DNA from: Salinisphaera sp963835375
GTDB lineage: Bacteria > Pseudomonadota > Gammaproteobacteria > Nevskiales > Salinisphaeraceae
Assembly: GCA_963835375.1 (NCBI GenBank)
Contig: CAWIGB010000013.1
Span: 319,347 to 383,346 of the forward strand
DNA length: 64,000 nucleotides
Direction: 5' to 3'
Positions 32,935 to 42,900 of this stretch are shown here, piece after piece. The notes beneath the pieces are model-generated. The model was not told the origin of the DNA, did not search any database, and saw only the letters and a list, made by a program, of their open reading frames with translations. A program made the translations under genes and the position numbers. Position 1 is the first letter of the stretch. Each line of letters starts with the position of its first letter.

Positions 32935-33047
32935 AACGTAGCGGCAATAGGATTCGACCGGGAATACTACCAGTGGTCGTCGCGGCCGGGTGCGGCGGGG
33001 CCGGCGCACTGGATCAGCCGGCGGCGCGCGCCATCGTGCTCAGCGCA

Positions 33048-34044
33048 TCAATCGCCCGACCTCGCGGGATGCGCCATGCACCATCGGACCGTCGACTCCA
33101 GGCCGTCTTCGAGCGCGACCGCGGCTGCCAGCCCAGTTCCTCTCGGAGGGCTCGTCGTATCCAGCGCATAGCGCTGGTCGTGCCCGGCCCGATCGGCCAC
33201 GAAGCGGATCCGATCGGCACTCGGCGCGCCCTTCGGTGCCAGCCGGTCGACAATGCCGGCGATGCGCGAGACCAGTTCCAGATTTGTACACACGTCGCCG
33301 GCTGCGATGTTGTAGCGCGCACCGACCCGCCCGGCCTCGAACACGCGCACCAGCGCGGCCGCGTCACCGGCCGCGTGCAACCAGTCACGCATCGGCGTGC
33401 CGTTGCCGTAGACCGGCAGATCGCGCCCGGCGAGCGCGCGATAATGGTGACCGGCACGAGCTTCTCTGGATACTGGAACGGGCCGTACGTATTGCCGCCA
33501 TGCGTGATCAACCCCGGCAGGCCGTGGGCACGCGCCATGCATGGACCAGTTGATCGCCCGCGGCCTTGCTGGCGGCATATGGTGAATTCGGCGCGTAATC
33601 GCTGGACTCGTCGAAGATCTCGCCCGGCGCCGCGCTGCCGTAGATCTCGTCGGTGGAAACCTGCAGCCAGCGAAACGGTCTGCGCGCGCCCCCGCCAGCC
33701 GATCCCGATGCCGCCGCGCCGCTTCCAGCATCACCTGGGTGCCGCCCACGTTCGTGGATACGAATACCGCCGGGCCCGCGATCGACGTCGACGCGCGAAT
33801 CGGCCGCGAGATGGATCACGCCATCCGGATCGTGGCGCGCAAAGATCGCCTCGACCGCCCCGGCCTCGCGCACGTCCGCCTGTTCGAAAACATAGCGCGG
33901 CTCGATCTCGAGGGCCAGCGCCCCGGGCAGCGCGGCATAGGTCAACGCATCCACGTTGATCACACCATGCCCGGTGTCGGCCAGCAGATGACGGATCAGC
34001 GCCGAGCCGAGAAAACCAGCGCCGCCGGTGACGAGGATACGCAC
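33048..34044 (-). CDS. dTDP-glucose 4,6-dehydratase-like SDR, frameshifted
   Basis: About 332 residues of the extended short-chain dehydrogenase family. Motifs are RILVTGGAGFLGSALIRHLL (NAD-binding GxxGxxG), VIHLAADSRVDVDR, the catalytic LQVSTDEIYGS with its DE pair, YAASKAAGDQLV (YxxxK), NTYGPFQYPEKL and YGNGTPMRDWLH. These are the RmlB/RfbB signatures, so the product is probably dTDP-4-keto-6-deoxyglucose. The Tyr is conserved. Frames change near 33780, 33540 and 33450, and close to the end. No rmlA, rmlC or rmlD is nearby, so this looks like part of a reduced surface-sugar set. Confidence 0.75.
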
Positions 34045-34588
34045 GCGGGTACGCTCCGATTGGACTCCCGAAGGTTACAGCGTAACCAATGCGCTACCGC
34101 CCCCGGCAGCGCTTGAGCGGCGAAACGCTCCTGGCGGTTCGAGAAGGCGCCAGGCCGCACGGATAGACACACTAATCGTCCGTCCCTGCTGGGCTCATAA
34201 TCGTGGTGGCCGGCCCGGGGTGGCGCGCGCTCGCCGTAGCCGCGATCGTCGACATCGCCGCACGAAGTCACAGCCGCGTTCGGCGCCTGTTCGCGCGCTC
34301 TCGTATCGGAGCGGCCACGGCCCGGAGTCGCATCGCGGGTCGTGCCGACAAGCGCTGCGTTCGTGGCGATAGCGACGGTTTGCATCGACATGACGAGCGT
34401 CAGCGGCATCGGCTCTATGTTCGCCCACGGCCCGATGGCGGCCGCATGCCTGGTGGCTGTAACCCGACCGGTTACAGCCGCGATCGGCGTGCGGTCGCGC
34501 TTGTACGACACGCCGCCCGCGATCGCCATGCTGGTCGCTGCCTCCGTGCCGGGTTACATATGCGTCGTTGTTTCGGATCGCTTGGCCC
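34045..34588. other. Unassigned region with two inverted repeats
   Basis: About 540 bases without a recognisable gene on either strand. Some frames are open (for example 34342 onward on plus) but show no family pattern. Two inverted repeats sharing GGTTACAGC occur, at 34073-34087 and 34455-34479. The segment probably holds the divergent promoters of the dehydratase and DUF2891 genes plus decayed sequence. Confidence 0.4.
34455..34479. repeat. Perfect 10-bp inverted repeat, shared core with 34073
   Basis: GGCTGTAACC-CGACC-GGTTACAGCC is a perfect inverted repeat with a 5-base loop. The core GGTTACAGC recurs at 34073-34081 inside GGTTAC-AGC-GTAACC. There is no T-tract, so an operator or a structured remnant is more likely than a terminator. 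Confidence 0.5.
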
Positions 34589-35608
34589 ATGCCCCACCTC
34601 CACAATGCAATCGCGAACCGTCTGGCGGATATCGCGCTCGGGCACGTGGAACACGAGTTCCCCAACCACATCGCGCATCGGCTGCACACGCCCGACGACG
34701 CGGCCCGTCCGAGCGTGCTGCATTCGATTTTCTACGGCAGCTTCGACTGGCATTGCTGCGTGCACTGGCTACTGGCGCGGCTGGCCGCGACGGCGAAATC
34801 GGCCAAACCCCTACAGGCCATCGAATCGCTGTTCGCGCGCCGGATCACCGCGCAGCGGTGACGGGCGGACTTGCTTATTTTCGATCCGGCCCGGGCCGCG
34901 CCGGATTCGAGCGTCCGTATGGATGGGCGTGGCGGGTAATGCTGGCGGCCGAGCTGGCCGCGCATCTTCGGTCCGAACTGCGCGCGGCTGGCGCCAGCTC
35001 GCGACCCTGGCCGACCGCATCGCGATGCCATGGCTGACGTTCTGGCCGAAACAGACCTATCCGACCCGGGCCGCCAGTCACGGCAACAGCGCGTTCGTTA
35101 CGGTGCTCGGCATGGATTGCGCCGCCGCCCGGGGCGATCGTGCCTTGGCCGCCTTGCTACAGGACCAGGCGCTGGCCTGGTACGGCAACGATCGCAATCA
35201 ACCGGCGCGGGAACCCGGCGGCAACGAATTCCTTGCGCCGGCCCTGCTCGAAGCGCTGGCGATGCAGCGCGCTATCGGGGCGCGACTTCCCGAGCTGGTT
35301 CGACGCCTATCTGCCACGCCTGGCCGATCGCGTACCGGCGCCGTTGTCCAACCCGCGATCGTGGCCGATCGCAGCGATGGCAAGCTCGCGCACCTCGACG
35401 GCCTCAATCTGTCACAGGCCTGGTGCTGGCACCAACTGGCAGCGGCCCTGCCCGCCGCCGATGAAAGGCGTCCCTTATGCAGGAAACGGCTGCCCGCCAT
35501 CCCGAAGCCGGACTCGCCCACCTAGAGACCGACTACATGGGGAGCCACTGGCTTGCCAGTTTCGCGTACCTCGCGCTCGCGGTCAGGGGGCGTACCGGGG
35601 CGAGCTGA
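34589..35608 (+). CDS. DUF2891 family protein, frameshifted
   Basis: About 340 residues: HVEHEFPNHIAHRL, then HSIFYGSFDWHCCVHWLLARL, FERPYGWAWRVMLAAEL, LTFWPKQTYPTRAASHGNSAF and the end HLETDYMGSHWLASFAYLAL, all typical of DUF2891, an alpha/alpha-barrel-like family without established function. The conserved FDWH and RPYGWAW blocks look like an active site. Frame switches near 34860, 35040, 35290 and 35480. The last 26 bases overlap the 3' end of the convergent epimerase gene. Confidence 0.72.
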
Positions 35609-36497
35609 CGTAGCGATGCCAGGGATGCTGTTCCTCGAAACCGAGCAGATCGCGAATCTTGCGATTGGAATACAACGCTTCGTATTCGCCCAGATCGGGC
35701 GTGACCGGCACGTCGGGATAGAACTCCTCGATGATCTCGGTGGTGGTCAGATCGACCGAATTGTGGTCGTTGCCCGCGTTGAAGACTTCATAGCCCAAGC
35801 CGTCGGTGGCCAGGCAGCGATCCACGATCTGGCCCAGGTCGCGGGCATCGATATAGCAGAAGATGTTACGCCGGCGCAGTGACGGATCGTCGAAATAGCG
35901 CGGAAAGAACGTCGCGTATTCGTGCGGTTCGATCACGTTGCCGATGCGCAGGCCATAGATGTCGGCCCCGCTGCGCCGGGCGAACACTTCGGCGGTCGCC
36001 TCGTTGCAGAGCTTGGACATGGCATAGGTGTCGACCGGTTCGGTCGGATGGTCCTCGGTGACCGGCAGGAACTCCGGCTTGGCCTCGCCCTCGGCGAAAC
36101 AGATGCCGTAGGTGGTCTCCGACGAGGCGAACACGATCTTGCGCACGCCCAGCTTGGTCGCGGCTTCGAGCACGTTGTAGGTGCCGACCGTATTGATGCG
36201 ATAGGTCTCGCTGTCCGGGGTGACCAGAATGCGCGGTATCGCCGCAAAATGGACGACGGCATCGAAAGGCTTCGGCCCGCCTTTGGCCTGCTCCAGCTCG
36301 CCGAGATGCGCATAGCTCGTCAAGGCGTTGAACATCTGGCCGGATTCAGTGATGTCGGCGATCAGGTTGTGAACCCGCGGGTCGTCAAGCGGCGTACGGT
36401 CGATATTGACGACCGTATGGCCACGATCGAGCAGATAAGGCACCACGTGGCGACCGGCCTTGCCGGAGCCGCCGGTAAACAGGATACGAAGGGACAT
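35583..36497 (-). CDS. NAD-dependent epimerase/dehydratase family protein
   Basis: A 304-residue extended SDR with an intact frame, unlike its neighbours. It has the NAD-binding ILFTGGSGKAGRHVV, VVHFAAIPRI, the serine-containing VFASSETTYGI, and the catalytic YAMSKLCNEA (YxxxK). The substrate-side region has RIGNVIEPHEY and FCYIDARDLGQIVDRCL. It resembles UDP-sugar epimerases, but the exact sugar cannot be named. Its place beside an RmlB-like gene suggests surface-polysaccharide precursors. The 3' end overlaps DUF2891 tail-to-tail. Confidence 0.8.
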   Translation of the reverse strand: MSLRILFTGGSGKAGRHVVPYLLDRGHTVVNIDRTPLDDPRVHNLIADITESGQMFNALTSYAHLGELEQAKGGPKPFDAVVHFAAIPRILVTPDSETYRINTVGTYNVLEAATKLGVRKIVFASSETTYGICFAEGEAKPEFLPVTEDHPTEPVDTYAMSKLCNEATAEVFARRSGADIYGLRIGNVIEPHEYATFFPRYFDDPSLRRRNIFCYIDARDLGQIVDRCLATDGLGYEVFNAGNDHNSVDLTTTEIIEEFYPDVPVTPDLGEYEALYSNRKIRDLLGFEEQHPWHRYVSSPRYAP

Positions 36498-36623
36498 GGA
36501 CGTTCATCTTGCGTACGACAATCCAGCTATCCTGACACAGCTGTCCGTTTAGCGGCCGTATAAATTCATCCGCCATTCGTTGCATGCCGGCCTTTGATCC
36601 CAAAGCCTCGTCGTCCATTCCGG

Positions 36624-37840
36624 GTGAACGCCACCTCCGATCAGCGGCTCACCGCCGGCGCGACGCGCAACCCGTGCGCTCTCCGTGCGATATGTGTGGG
36701 CCGCGGGCATCACGGCAGCCGTGATCATCTACGGTTCGCTCAACCCCTTTAAGTTCTATGCCGGGCGCGGCGGTCAACCCGGTGCTGTTTCTGCTGGCAC
36801 ACTGGCGTACGTCGTCGCAATCGCCTCGCCGGCCGGTTTCGTCGCGAACGTGGTGCTGTATCTACCTCTCGGGCTGTTTATCGGGCTGACCCGGGGGGCG
36901 CTGGCGCCGCCCATGGCGCCTCGTCATGCTGGCCGGGCTGCTCAGCCTTGCGCTGTGCGTGAGCATCGAGTTGATCCAGTTCTACGACTGGGGGCGCCAA
37001 ACGACGCTGACCGATCTCTATCTGAATGTTCTGGGCGGGCTGATCGGCGCCTGGATCGCCCTCTGTCTGCCGACGCGTTTCAGCCGCCCCCGTGGGCGAT
37101 CTGCGCCAGCCCGCAATCTGGACGCTGCTCGCGGCCTTCGCCGTGACCGCGCTTTATCCGTTCGTGCCCACGCTGAATACGGGTGGTACCAAGCGGCGCT
37201 GAGCTCGCTGTGGCGGCATCCGCAGATCGATGCCCTGAGCCTTGCCCGGGCAGCGCTGCGCTAGCTCGTCGCCGCCATGCTGATCGGCCAGATTTTCGGC
37301 CCACGCCGTTCCCGTATCTGCTGCCGGGCCTGATGATCCTGGTCTTCTGCGCCCAGATCGTGATGCTCAACATCTGGCTGTCGCTCACGGAATGGATCGG
37401 CGCCGTCATCGCCCTGATCAGCTGGCACGGGATTGGCCACCCGAGCGCGCTCGCTGCGCGCCGGTCGGCCTCGCTGTGGCATTGGCCTTGGTACTGATGG
37501 CCGCGGAACGTGCTGACCTGGCACTGGCAATCGGGCGCGGATCTCGTTGGCGGACGTTCGGCTTCGCCGACAGCAGCGGACCGTCGGCAGCGCGCACCAC
37601 GCGCCATGTGATCGCGCATTTCTATCATGCCGGCGCCCTGGTCTGGCTGGCGGCGAGCGCCGGCCTGGGCAGACTGCGCAGCGGTCTGGAATCGCCGGCC
37701 TGTTCATGGCCACGGCTCTGCTCCAGACCCAACTCACCGGGCACGCGCCCGGAGCGCCCGACAGTGTGCTCGCACTACTGGCCGGCCTGCTGTTCGCCGC
37801 GGCACCGGGCCGAGCCGCGCTGAGCCGTCTTCCGGCTCAG
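36624..37840 (+). CDS. VanZ-like membrane protein, frameshifted (copy 2)
   Basis: A second VanZ-type membrane protein of about 400 residues: VIIYGSLNPFKFYAG, NVVLYLPLGLFIGL, LLSLALCVSIELIQFYDWGRQTTLTDLYLNVLGG, then a C-terminal hydrophobic half with LLPGLMILVFCAQIVMLNIWLSL and ending HAPGAPDSVLALLAGLLFAAA. Layout and motifs parallel the gene at 30.8-32.0 kb (Glu-Gln-Phe-x-Asp and DxY). The GTG at 36624 is a tentative start. At least five frame changes. The 3' end touches the convergent Bcr/CflA gene. Confidence 0.65.
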
Positions 37841-39050
37841 GTTTCGTCAGGCGACGGCGCCCAGCGACGCAAAGCCACATACGACAGGAACGCTGCGCCT
37901 GCAGCTACCGTCATCACGATCGCCATCGCCCGGGCATCGCCGCCGATCACGCCCACCGCCCAGGTCGCGATCGCGCCGCAGGCAAACTGGAACACGCCGA
38001 ACAGGGCCGAGGCCGCGCCGGCCGCATCGGGCGCCAGATCCAACAGGCCGGCGACCGTGTTCGCCCCGGCGACGCCCACCGTCGACAAGAGGACGAAAAG
38101 CGGGGTCGCCACGCCCCAGAAGCCGCCGAAACCAGTCAGCGTGGTGGCCAGCAGAATCAGGGCACAGACCAGCGTATTACCGACCGCCACGCCGAGCAGC
38201 GTCCGATAACCGAAACGCTCCACGATGCGCCCGTTGGTGAACGTGCCGATCAGCATCGAGACCACGTTGGCACTGAAATAGAAACCGAACAGCGACTCGT
38301 CCACACCGAATTCATTGACATACACAAACGAACTGGCGGCAACGTAGGAGAACAGGGCCCCGAACATCAGCGAGCCACAGGCCAGATAGAGAAACACCGG
38401 CAGTCGCCGCACCAGCGATACATAGCCAACGTATTGCGCGGCCAGACTGCGATCCCGTACCCGGCGATGGTGAGGATGCGACTCGACCAGCAGCAACGCG
38501 AGGCTGCCAGCGCGACGACGGAATAGCCCACCAGCATCCAGAAAATGAGCTGCCATTCGCCGAAGAACAGGATCATGCTGCCGATCATGGGAGCGATCAG
38601 CGGTGCCGCACCCATGACCATGACGACGAACGACATGACGCTGGCGGCCTTCGAGCCCTCGAAGCGATCACGCACAATCGCCCGAGCCATCACCGGCCCC
38701 GCAGCCGCCCCCAGGCCCTGGACGAGGCGAGCCACGATCAGCATGTTGATCGAGATCGACAGCGCACAGGCAAGGCTCGCCGCCAGGTAGAGCGCGAGTC
38801 CGAAATACATGACCGGGCGCCGGCCGTGGCGGTCCGACACCGGGCCGTAGAGCAGCTGCCCGAAGCCCAGGCCGACGAAAAACAGGCTCAGACTGTACTG
38901 GACATGGGCCGGGTCCACGGCGAACTGGCGCGCCAGTGCCGGCATGGCCGGCAGATAGGTATCGATCGACAGCGGCGCGACAGCCGTCAGCAGGCCGAGT
39001 ACGCAAACCATGAGCACGTACTCGCCCCGACTCTGGGCGGTTTCGGTCAT
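37837..39050 (-). CDS. Bcr/CflA-type multidrug exporter (MFS), one frameshift
   Basis: About 404 residues with 12 helices. It has the Bcr/CflA signature APLSIDTYLPAMPALARQF in helix 1, FGQLLYGPVSDRHGRRPVMYFG between helices 2 and 3, RLVQGLGAAAGPVMARAIVRD in helix 4-5, and APLIAPMIGSMILFFGEWQLIFW in helices 5-6. One frame switch near 38500 joins VVALAA to SLALLLVESHPH. These transporters expel bicyclomycin, chloramphenicol-like compounds or sulfonamides by proton antiport; the actual substrate is not decided. Confidence 0.85.
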
Positions 39051-39319
39051 CGAGAAAACTCCTTGCACCGACCGGCGGACGGTGAGACGGGCGCGCAGGA
39101 TAATCGCCACGGGCGGTGGCGGCGCGCCGGTTCGGGTTGGGCGCATTATGCCAGCCGGGCCTTCGGCCAGCTAACCGAAACAGCGCTATGAGCACGGCAC
39201 GAGAAGCGTCAAAACGAGCCGAGGTGTCGTAGGCGCGCTTGCCGCTGAGGTTTCGTCGCCGAATATCGGCCAAGCACCGGCGGCCACGACCGAACGGGGC
39301 CGGGGCCTCGGCGACAGCG

Positions 39320-40269
39320 CTACCGGCTTGGCCGCCCGCCCGGGCACGCGCGACCAGAGCCTGCGTGTTGGCCGCGCCCGTATCGGCCAGCGCGATCGCT
39401 TCGCCCGGCGGCTCAACCGGCGGGTGCAGGCGCGTCAGGGTACGACCGGGCGGCATCTCGACCGCGAGCCGGAAGCCCGACTCGTCGACGATGCGTGCCG
39501 TGTCGGCCCAGTGGACGGTACGCGCCATGTTCATGACGAGATCGTCGCGGATATCGGCGCCGATCCATAAACGACGGCGTCGATTGGCCGAAAAATAAGC
39601 CAGCTTCGGCTTGTGGAACACCGTGTCGCGCGCGATCCGGCCCAGCTCGCGCGCCGGCTCGTCCATCAACGCACAGTGCGACGGCACCGCCATATCCAGC
39701 CGCACCACCCGCTGGGCCCCGGCAGCCGCGGCCGCCCGCTCGAGATCCGCCAGCGCCGGATCCGACCCCGCCACCACGATCTGTTGATCGGCGTTGACGT
39801 TGGCCAGATAAAGCGCGTGGCCCGGCTCCGCCCGCGCATTGAGCTTGTCCAGCAGCGACCGCACCGCCGACTCCCCCAACCCGACGACCGCAGCCATCCC
39901 GTACCCGTCGGGGTAGGCCGCGCCCATCAGGCGGCCTCGTTCGGCCACCAGCCGGACCGCGTCCGGAAAATCGATGGCCTCGGCGATCACCGCGGCCGGC
40001 CAGGCGCCGATGGACAACCCCAGTACCGCGTCGGGCGTCGCGCCGGCTGCGATCAGATCGCGCGCCGCCGCAACACCCACCACGCACAGCGCAATCTGAA
40101 CGGCCCGGGTATCGGCCAGCGCGGCGTGCGTATCAAGCGCATGAATGTCTTCGCCAACCACCTCGCTCGCCTCGGCCAGCGTATCGGCCACGACTTCGCT
40201 GGCGCTCAGATCGGCGATCATGCCGGGCCGTTGCGCGCCCTGCCCGGGAAAGGTGAACACGACGCTCAT
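39320..40269 (-). CDS. mdcH: Malonate decarboxylase malonyl transferase subunit MdcH
   Basis: About 316 residues of the malonyl-CoA:ACP transacylase family, loading malonyl from malonyl-CoA onto MdcC to start the decarboxylase cycle. FTFPGQGAQRPGM opens the protein; the nucleophile elbow is GLSIGAWPAA (Ser) and the catalytic His lies in MAVPSHCALM. The last recognisable part is ALADTGAANTQALVARAR; a one-base shift then gives a stop at 39320, the normal length. Without that shift the frame runs on into the neighbouring gene. The start overlaps the mdcG stop by ATGA. Last gene of the mdc operon. Confidence 0.85.
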
Positions 40270-40946
40270 GGCGTGCAGCCCGCCAGGATCGCCCACGGAT
40301 CGGTGGCGAGATACGGGCCCTGATCGGACTTGATCAGCACCCGGTCGGCACCGGAAAGCCAATCGGCCAGCGCGACACCGCCGGCCGGCGTTTCCAGCTG
40401 CACGTCACAGCGCGCCGGCAATCTCGCCAACCCGTCGATCAATGGCCGCAACTCGGCCCGGGCCGGGGGTCGCGGGGCTCGCAGGATCAGATCGATATCG
40501 GAATCGGCATGGCAGGCCGGCGCGCCGCACGCCAGTTCGTAGCCCACCGCGCCGCCGATACCCCAGGCGCCGTGCCACGCCTTCATCGCCGCACGCAGTT
40601 CGGGCAGCGCGGCCAACGCCGGAATGCTCGTGTCACGAGCCGGTCTCACCGCGATCAACGATTCCGGCGTGATCACCGCGCCCCGCAGCGCCTGCGAGGC
40701 CACACGAACCGCATGGCGCCGATCGCGACTTCCGCCACGGATACCGACCGGCAGGCTCGCCGTATCCCGACGCCCGCGGCGCACCACCACGGGCTCTCCG
40801 CGAGCGACCACCGCCTGGGCCCAGGACGGGGCGTCGGGGTTCAGCGCTGCCGGCTCGATCCATACCAGATCATGCGGACGGAACGACGGCGGCGCAGTCC
40901 GCGGCCCGCTGTAGTCGCCGCCGCCGAGATTCCTCAGCCGGCCCAC
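40266..40946 (-). CDS. mdcG: Malonate decarboxylase holo-ACP synthase MdcG
   Basis: A 226-residue nucleotidyltransferase-like enzyme that attaches the phosphoribosyl-dephospho-CoA prosthetic group to MdcC. RPHDLVWI opens the conserved part, and GSRDRRHAVRVA and WGIGGAVGYELACG follow. HADSDIDLILR (near residue 150) is the metal-binding GxDxD-type motif. The frame is intact. The GTG at 40946 overlaps the mdcE stop by 13 bases; a later start is possible. Confidence 0.86.
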   Translation of the reverse strand: MGRLRNLGGGDYSGPRTAPPSFRPHDLVWIEPAALNPDAPSWAQAVVARGEPVVVRRGRRDTASLPVGIRGGSRDRRHAVRVASQALRGAVITPESLIAVRPARDTSIPALAALPELRAAMKAWHGAWGIGGAVGYELACGAPACHADSDIDLILRAPRPPARAELRPLIDGLARLPARCDVQLETPAGGVALADWLSGADRVLIKSDQGPYLATDPWAILAGCTP

Positions 40947-41731
40947 TGTTCGCGCAACCGGCGGCGCACCTCGTGCGAGGCCACCCGGCCCTCGCGCGCA
41001 TGCCGATCGGCCAGATCGCGAGTGTCGCCGATGTCCTCGATTGCATCGACCAGCGCGTCACGCACGGCCTCCGCCCGGCTCGTGTCGTCGGCCGCCACGT
41101 CCAGCCGGCGATACAGCAGGCCCAGCGAGGCATAGCTGTCGATATCGTAGGCCATGGGCGTGATGGTCCGCGCCAGCGCCTCCACGCCTTCGACGCTGCG
41201 CTGGGTGATCCGGGCGGCCGCCTGCTTGCCCATCGCATGGACCTGTACCGCGTCGCCGGAAAGCGCGATCAGGCGATTGGCCTGATAACCATGGGCCAGA
41301 AAGCCGCCGGACATCGCCCGCCCGACGATCAGCCCGAGCACCGGATGGCCGGCACGCCGGGCGCAGGCATAGGCTTCGGCCGCGCCCGCCAGCGCCTGAT
41401 GGAGGCCGTATGCTTCCTCGGTACGGCCATAGGCCTGGCTCGGCACATCGACCACGGCCACGATCGCGCGCCTTGCCTTGGCGGCATCGTCGGCACTCAT
41501 CGCCTCGCGCACGGCGCGCGCCAGCGCCCAGCCTTCGGCGAGGCCGACCTCGCCATTCCGGGCGCGCGGATAACGGCTGTCCGGATCGGGCACCACGGCG
41601 ATGAAGCGCGCGGCCATGCCGGCCAGCGTGCCGTCGACAACGCGCACGCTGGCCGGATAACCGGGCACCGCTGCGGCATTGTCGGTCAGCGCCGCGAGCC
41701 AGCGGGCGCCGAGAGAGGGGGTGTCAGTCAT
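40934..41731 (-). CDS. mdcE: Malonate decarboxylase gamma subunit MdcE
   Basis: A 265-residue carboxyltransferase-like subunit which, with MdcD, decarboxylates malonyl-S-ACP to acetyl-S-ACP. Crotonase-fold features are AIVAVVDVPSQAYGRTEEAYG, GHPVLGLIVGRAMSGGFLAHGYQANRL and MGKQAAARITQRS. The frame is intact. It starts at 41731, just after the mdcD stop (41724), with a small overlap, as in other mdc operons where D and E are coupled or fused. Confidence 0.9.
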   Translation of the reverse strand: MTDTPSLGARWLAALTDNAAAVPGYPASVRVVDGTLAGMAARFIAVVPDPDSRYPRARNGEVGLAEGWALARAVREAMSADDAAKARRAIVAVVDVPSQAYGRTEEAYGLHQALAGAAEAYACARRAGHPVLGLIVGRAMSGGFLAHGYQANRLIALSGDAVQVHAMGKQAAARITQRSVEGVEALARTITPMAYDIDSYASLGLLYRRLDVAADDTSRAEAVRDALVDAIEDIGDTRDLADRHAREGRVASHEVRRRLREQWAG

Positions 41732-42585
41732 GGCGATCTCCAGCATGGCGCGCGAATACCTGGCGCACGACGTCGGCCTCGGCGCGATCGGCCGGGTCGA
41801 TGGCAGCGAGCATCGCCTCCCACGCCGCCACGTCGGCCGTGCGTGCCAGTCGGCTGGGCGACATCTTCACGGCGGCGGCGATGCGTGCACCGATTTCGGC
41901 CCGGTCGTCGTCGACCAGATCGTCGGCGAGCCCGAGTGCCTTGCGCTGGGCACCGCCGAGCAGGCTCCAGATCATCGGCCGATCGCGCGAATCGAATTCC
42001 GCCACCCCGGCCTCCTGTTCGATCACCTGCGGGCCGTTCAGGCCGAGCCGTGCTTCACGCGTGACGATCAGGTGCGAACACAGACCGGCCGCGATCGACA
42101 TGCCACCGAAACAGCCCACCGGCCCGGTGATCACGCCGACCACCGGCACGAACTCGCGCAGCGCCACGATCGCCGCATGGATCTCGGCGATCGCGGCCAG
42201 CCCGCAGTTGGCTTCCTGCAACCGCACGCCGCCGGTCTCGAGCAACAGCACCGGTACCACCGGCTTGCCGGCCGCGGCGTCCTCGGCCGCCAGCTCCAGT
42301 GCGCCGGCGATCTTGGCGCCGCCGACCTCGCCCATCGAGCCGCCCTGGAACGCCGGCTCGATCGCGGCCATGACCACGTCGACGCCGTCGATCGGTGCCG
42401 CGCGCGATGACCACGCCGTCGTCGGCCTGGGTCACGATGTCCTGCCGGGCGAGCCAGGGCGAGGTGAGCCGCTCGAACGGTCCGACCAGTTCACGCATGG
42501 TGCCGGTATCCAGAACCTGTTCGACGCGGGCCCGGGCCGACAGCTCGACGAAGCTTTCGCGTTGCAGCAGTTCGGCGGTATTCAT
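41724..42585 (-). CDS. mdcD: Malonate decarboxylase beta subunit MdcD, one frameshift
   Basis: About 286 residues, carboxyltransferase beta-type subunit. The N-terminus has ESFVELSARARVEQVLD and RLTSPWLARQDIVTQADDGVVIARG. After the frame switch near 42400 it continues AIEPAFQGGSMGEVGGAKIAGALELA, LLLETGGVRLQEAN and GPVGCFGGMSIAAGLCSHLI. It forms the decarboxylase centre with MdcE. The ATG overlaps the mdcC stop. Confidence 0.9.
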
Positions 42586-42900
42586 GCACCACCTCCGCCG
42601 GTCGTTCCGGTGGCCTGTTCCATGGCCTGGGCGATCCGCAGCCGCACCACGGCCGGGGTCGCGCCGAAATCGTTGATCTCCAGCGCAACGGCCGGCCCCG
42701 ACTCATCGGCGAAGATACGATCGATCACGGCCTTCCATATCTCGTTGACGCCGTCGACCGAGGTCTTGATCGATATCGTGGATCGACCGGGGTCGGCCGG
42801 CTCCAGCAGCACTTCCAGGTCGCCGGAACCGACAACGCCGGCCAGCGCACGGCGAGCGCGGCGGCTCGCCGGCCGGATAATCAAGCGATAGCGTTTGCAT
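42582..42900 (-). CDS. mdcC: Malonate decarboxylase acyl carrier protein MdcC, one frameshift
   Basis: About 105 residues. It starts MQTLSLDYPA; after a switch near 42865 it continues ALAGVVGSGDLEVLLEP, TSVDGVNEIWKAVIDRIF, and ends LRIAQAMEQAT. The Ser of VGSGDLEVL is the expected attachment site for the prosthetic group, near residue 27. This protein carries the acyl group between MdcA, MdcH and MdcDE. It overlaps both neighbours. Confidence 0.88.
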
